This document shows, piece by piece, positions 30,496-33,464 of a stretch of DNA of 33,464 nucleotides. Under the pieces are notes generated by a model that had not been told where the DNA came from, did not search any database, and saw only the letters and a program-made list of their open reading frames with translations. This DNA is from a virus, in the IMG/VR virus record IMGVR_UViG_3300046009_005836, positions 1 through 33,464 of that record. One strand, written 5' to 3'. The translations under genes were made by a program, and so were the position numbers. Position 1 is the first letter of the stretch. Each line of letters starts with the position of its first letter.

Positions 30496-30735
30496 TTATT
30501 TTCTTAACGCTTCCTCGATGCTGTCTAGCTTTGCCATGATCGCACGAGTTGTCTCGCGAATCTCTTTGATCTCTCTATCATGGGCTAATCTAGCAGTAGC
30601 AGTTTCGGCCTTGAGAACGGCAATGTCAGTGCTGTGATTTTGTTGTTCGCGGTAAATAAACCATACAAATGCAGCGACCGGAGCAACGATCCATTGCATA
30701 AGAGCATTCAGAAATTTCAAAGCATCGCCATCCAT
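30496..30735 (-). CDS. Membrane-anchored coiled-coil protein (lysis-region accessory)
   Basis: The 79-residue protein starts MDGDALKFLNALMQWIVAPV, has one membrane span (about 12-30, PVAAFVWFIY), and a helical C-terminal tail rich in Glu/Lys/Arg (EIKEIRETTRAIMAKLDSIE). The layout resembles XhlA-type or i-spanin-like membrane proteins in phage lysis regions. I choose ATG 30735 because AAAGG lies at good spacing, while a GTG six bases upstream would be too close to it. Function is inferred. Confidence 0.7.
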   Translation of the reverse strand: MDGDALKFLNALMQWIVAPVAAFVWFIYREQQNHSTDIAVLKAETATARLAHDREIKEIRETTRAIMAKLDSIEEALRK

Positions 30736-30747
30736 TTTCACTTACCT

Positions 30748-31356
30748 TTATGGCGATGACGCATATTCGCGGCGGCGAAAGAACCAAATTTGACCAGAAT
30801 CTATACTTCCAAGATCAAAAGCAACTTTTACACGTGATATTTTTTGAATAGTAGCATCATATGGAAGATCATAAGAATATGCATCGTTATTATTTGCAAA
30901 TATAATTCCTTTGGGCATATGAACTACTTTAGATACTCTTGGAATTGGAATTTCTAAATCCATTCCGAAAGAATTTGCTGATGAATATTGACCGCTAAAT
31001 ATAACTCTTCGATATACAGCATCAGTTTCAAAATATGAATAAAGACCTAACCTTACTTGACCAACATAATTACTTTCTAACATATGCCCAATTACTCGAT
31101 ATTCATATCCATCTTGAAAATCAGGACATACAACTTCAGCAACAACTCCACTGACGGCATAATCATAAATTAAACCTGTCTTGCCATCTCCAACTGTTAC
31201 TTTATCGACAGGATGCCATCCAGCAAATACTACAGGAGCGCCGCTAGAAGTTTCAGCCATAGCAGATGGATTGTCGCGCAATGCGGTTACAGTCGAGCTT
31301 GATGGAATGCCACCAACTGCGACCGCTGCGTTGGATATTATTGTCCATGTTGTCAT
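30748..31356 (-). CDS. Tail-associated structural protein
   Basis: The 202-residue protein starts MTTWTIISNAAVAVGGIPSS and has ALRDNPSAMAE, GAPVVFAGWHPVD and a beta-rich remainder (VRLGLYSYFETDAVYRR). The N-terminal SNxAVxVGGxPSSxTVxALRDNP module recurs in tail-fibre or tail-tip proteins of marine phages. It directly follows the tail-tip gene (TAAATG junction), so it likely belongs to the tail tip. The receptor or role is unknown. It is AT-rich compared with the early genes. Confidence 0.7.
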   Translation of the reverse strand: MTTWTIISNAAVAVGGIPSSSTVTALRDNPSAMAETSSGAPVVFAGWHPVDKVTVGDGKTGLIYDYAVSGVVAEVVCPDFQDGYEYRVIGHMLESNYVGQVRLGLYSYFETDAVYRRVIFSGQYSSANSFGMDLEIPIPRVSKVVHMPKGIIFANNNDAYSYDLPYDATIQKISRVKVAFDLGSIDSGQIWFFRRREYASSP

Positions 31357-33159
31357 TTACAGCCACCTATATGGTTGTTCAATTCCGCCTGAATCCTTGC
31401 CGTCATTATCAAGCCAACGCCAAGGTTGTGCAACAGCATTTGCATCATTGCCACTATTATCCAGCCAAGTCCACAAGGTGCCACCTTTTTCGTTATCCTC
31501 TGCGGTGAAACGATAAGTCAGGCCATTCCTGGAGACTTCGGCACTAGTAATTAACCATTCTCCATCTCTAGCTGCTCCTGTGAAATCAACATCAAGATAA
31601 TGCCTGATCGTGATAACAGAGCCAGTCCATATGTTTTCAATATCTTTTGATGATAGATCGAACTGAACTTCTCTGCGTACATCTGAAAACCTGTTTAGGT
31701 AAGTTTGAGCAAGTGTATTTGCCAAGGCTTGTGTTGAAACGAACCTGCAAAATAATTCCCTTACCTGTGGTTCTCCACCATATTGAATTTGTTTGTCTAC
31801 GTCGATGTAGACGGAAACGCGAGAATAGTTTGTTTTTTCTGTGACGTTCGGAATCGGAGTCCGTTGCAAATAGTAAACATGCGTTTGTGAGGCACGCTCT
31901 TCCGGTTTTTCTTTGATGACAAAACTACCAGCAACAATTGCATCGTCATCTGTTAACAGTACTGGAGACGGTTCTGGCTTGACAGCTTTCATGATGATTT
32001 TTTGCACGCGCTCGTCCCACCAGACATTCGCGATAGCCTGGAGACAGACTTCACCAGCAAGTTCATCAATCTTGGTCGGCTCTGCTATATAGGTCGTGAA
32101 ATTATAATCTGGCCGATATGTTGTTTTCTCTGCAGCCCATACTGTGGCATCAATATACCTATCAGGTATTCCGCCCCAATTAACGAAAAGATCATAAAGG
32201 ATTTCGTTGAATGGCCGCGTGTTGTAATAGATAACACGTTGCACGCGGTCATTTTGACTATGTGATGCGGCTGTTGTACCGGCAACACCTCGCGTCAAGC
32301 CAGAGAAAAACAGATTTCCTCCAGTGGTTTCATATATTTGCGTATAAGATACGATCTCAGAATTGATGCGTGCATATCCAGCCGCTTCATATTCGCTTAT
32401 GAGCGCACCGGATACCGTCATCGTAGTTTGGCTGTTTGTTATAGCAGACGAAAGCTCACCTTTGCTCAAATATGGAGCCGTCTGGTTGGTGTCGGTAATC
32501 TTGCGAAGAATATCTTTCGCGGTAATGGAAACGCCATCCTTGCCACGATCAATCTTCTCGATCACATATTCGCGTTTGATCATCTCGCTAAGGCGTTGAC
32601 CAACGAGACCTTCATAGACGTTCAGCGTATAGCCAACATGGAACGGATTCCTTGCAAGCCATTTGCTCCAGAAAGAACCTATCTGATCTGGCGTGTATGT
32701 TCGAGTGCTGACATATGGATCTGTGTCAACATCGTTCCAAGGAAAATCCTTGATGTTGACTTGGCAGACAGCTCTATAGCCGAGCGGGCTTTTGTCTTTT
32801 GATCCAGACGCGACATTTAGAACTGTTGGAGCTGTGTTGTAACCGGCAAGCGCAGGGATCGCCAAAGATGGTTGGAAATATAAATCGATCAGGAATGGAT
32901 CATTCGATTCAGTTGTCAGAACATTTTCATTTTCTGCCAGCAAGTTTATATTGTTATCTTGCCACTCGTAGACGCTTTCATCAACGAACTTCAATGAAAT
33001 CGAGTTGCTGAGATTAAGTGCCGATCTATATTTACAAGTTGCATCTGTATTCCAGCAAGCATCACCGGACGCTAAACACGGCGAAACACCAAACGTGCGC
33101 GAGCATAGTGGCTGGATGATTTCCACTATCTCTACTGGCTTGGCAGCAAAAGTTGCCAT
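31357..33159 (-). CDS. Tail-tip protein with N-terminal cysteine cluster
   Basis: The 600-residue protein begins with a segment holding CSRTFGVSPC, ACWNTDATC, a Cys pattern C-x8-C-x6-C-x6-C like that of tail-tip proteins related to lambda L, which may bind an iron-sulfur cluster. The middle has QVNIKDFPWNDVDTD and AKDILRKITD; later parts carry LTRGVAGTTAASHSQND and WAAEKTTYRP. The C-terminus repeats WLDN units. It probably forms the baseplate hub or tip, contacting the cell surface. Large size and multidomain form fit. Exact family is not fixed, and the start ATG is coupled to the upstream stop. Confidence 0.78.
   Translation of the reverse strand: MATFAAKPVEIVEIIQPLCSRTFGVSPCLASGDACWNTDATCKYRSALNLSNSISLKFVDESVYEWQDNNINLLAENENVLTTESNDPFLIDLYFQPSLAIPALAGYNTAPTVLNVASGSKDKSPLGYRAVCQVNIKDFPWNDVDTDPYVSTRTYTPDQIGSFWSKWLARNPFHVGYTLNVYEGLVGQRLSEMIKREYVIEKIDRGKDGVSITAKDILRKITDTNQTAPYLSKGELSSAITNSQTTMTVSGALISEYEAAGYARINSEIVSYTQIYETTGGNLFFSGLTRGVAGTTAASHSQNDRVQRVIYYNTRPFNEILYDLFVNWGGIPDRYIDATVWAAEKTTYRPDYNFTTYIAEPTKIDELAGEVCLQAIANVWWDERVQKIIMKAVKPEPSPVLLTDDDAIVAGSFVIKEKPEERASQTHVYYLQRTPIPNVTEKTNYSRVSVYIDVDKQIQYGGEPQVRELFCRFVSTQALANTLAQTYLNRFSDVRREVQFDLSSKDIENIWTGSVITIRHYLDVDFTGAARDGEWLITSAEVSRNGLTYRFTAEDNEKGGTLWTWLDNSGNDANAVAQPWRWLDNDGKDSGGIEQPYRWL
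31360..31473 (-). repeat. C-terminal WLDN repeats of the tail-tip protein
   Basis: At the C-terminus about 38 residues form two units of 17, WTWLDNSGNDANAVAQP and WRWLDNDGKDSGGIEQP, and a partial third unit YRWL. The spacing of Trp, Asp-Asn and Gly-x-Asp is constant. These may be a surface-binding or oligomerising motif; no function is known. Confidence 0.75.
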
Positions 33160-33464
33160 TAGTAATAACCCGTCACGCTAAGAGTCACTGATCTATATGT
33201 TTGTACTCCCATTTGTACAGGCTCTGGGTCGCGATCTGTCCATACAAATCCAACATCACTTGTAATTTTTGATGGATTGCCAGCAATGCAAAATGGTTCT
33301 AGCGGAAGAGTTTTCGCAAAAGGTTCAAAGTATGTATCATACCATGATGCACTAAGATATTCCCAATCATAACTTGTTGTCACAGCTCTGCGCTTGATAA
33401 TGCGACCGAGCCATTGACCAGTTTCTGAAAACTGCTGTTGCGCCTCGGTCACACGGTTAAGGTT
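33159..33464 (-). CDS. Tail protein, C-terminal part (cut by the right edge)
   Basis: The frame is open to the window edge, so the true start lies beyond 33464; an in-frame GTG at 33452 is not convincing. The visible 101 residues include EAQQQFSETGQWLGRIIKRR, AVTTSYDWEYLSASWYDTYF and a Tyr-rich end. I recall such proteins just before the Cys-cluster tail-tip gene in siphoviruses, where the complete protein is longer. The TAATG junction couples it to the tail-tip gene. A tail-tip role is inferred. Confidence 0.62.
   Translation of the reverse strand, partial: NLNRVTEAQQQFSETGQWLGRIIKRRAVTTSYDWEYLSASWYDTYFEPFAKTLPLEPFCIAGNPSKITSDVGFVWTDRDPEPVQMGVQTYRSVTLSVTGYY

Noticed and set aside
1-33464. 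Prophage integration functions
   Set aside because: I found no integrase, excisionase, attachment-like repeat or classical CI repressor. Only a small HTH protein is present, so lysogeny cannot be claimed or excluded.

Overview
This window is part of a double-stranded DNA tailed-phage genome with siphovirus-type, HK97-like head and head-tail genes. It could be a free phage or a prophage piece. I see no integrase, attachment site, tRNA, rRNA, CRISPR array or bacterial housekeeping gene. The gene families (phiE125 gp8-type connector, Prim-Pol/DUF3987 protein, Sak4/DUF669 pair, ParB-methyltransferase fusion, small-phage structural families frequent in marine and alphaproteobacterial phages) suggest a Gram-negative, probably alphaproteobacterial, host. 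The host assignment is inference.

Layout. Positions 1-14826 are read on the minus strand, so the late genes run right to left: ParB-fused DNA methyltransferase, small and large terminase, portal, SPP1 gp7-like head protein, prohead protease, major capsid protein, then a block of decoration or fibre-like proteins (2.48-7.23 kb), and the head-tail connectors ending in a DUF3168 gene cut by the left edge. Positions 14.8-16.1 kb hold small minus-strand genes of unknown function, followed by 0.63 kb of non-coding DNA with several palindromes. A 770-residue Prim-Pol/DUF3987 replication protein and a small HTH protein (16.7-19.2 kb) are also on the minus strand. A 111-bp divergent control region separates them from a plus-strand early operon (19.33-28.09 kb). 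That operon encodes a Sak4-like recombinase, a DUF669 protein, a Cas4/RecB-like nuclease, a DpdA-like transglycosylase, a YhhQ-like precursor transporter, an SF2 helicase, a VRR-NUC nuclease, a lytic transglycosylase, a PP-loop enzyme and small accessory proteins. From 28.07 kb to the right edge the minus strand carries the lysis cassette (M15 endolysin, holin-like and other membrane proteins), an HTH-phosphoesterase protein and tail-tip genes.

The two minus-strand late blocks leave through opposite window edges. In a circular or circularly permuted map they would form one late transcription unit. Its missing centre would carry the tail tube and tape-measure genes, which are not in this window.

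The most interesting system is the overlapping pair at 22540-23741: a TGT-fold DpdA-like protein followed by a YhhQ/DUF165-like queuosine-precursor transporter. Together they suggest a salvage-based 7-deazaguanine modification of phage DNA, alongside a separate base methyltransferase. Other notable features are a 13-unit, 22-residue tandem repeat protein in an AT-rich block inside the head module, and TTGCAA-type sites clustered in three control regions.
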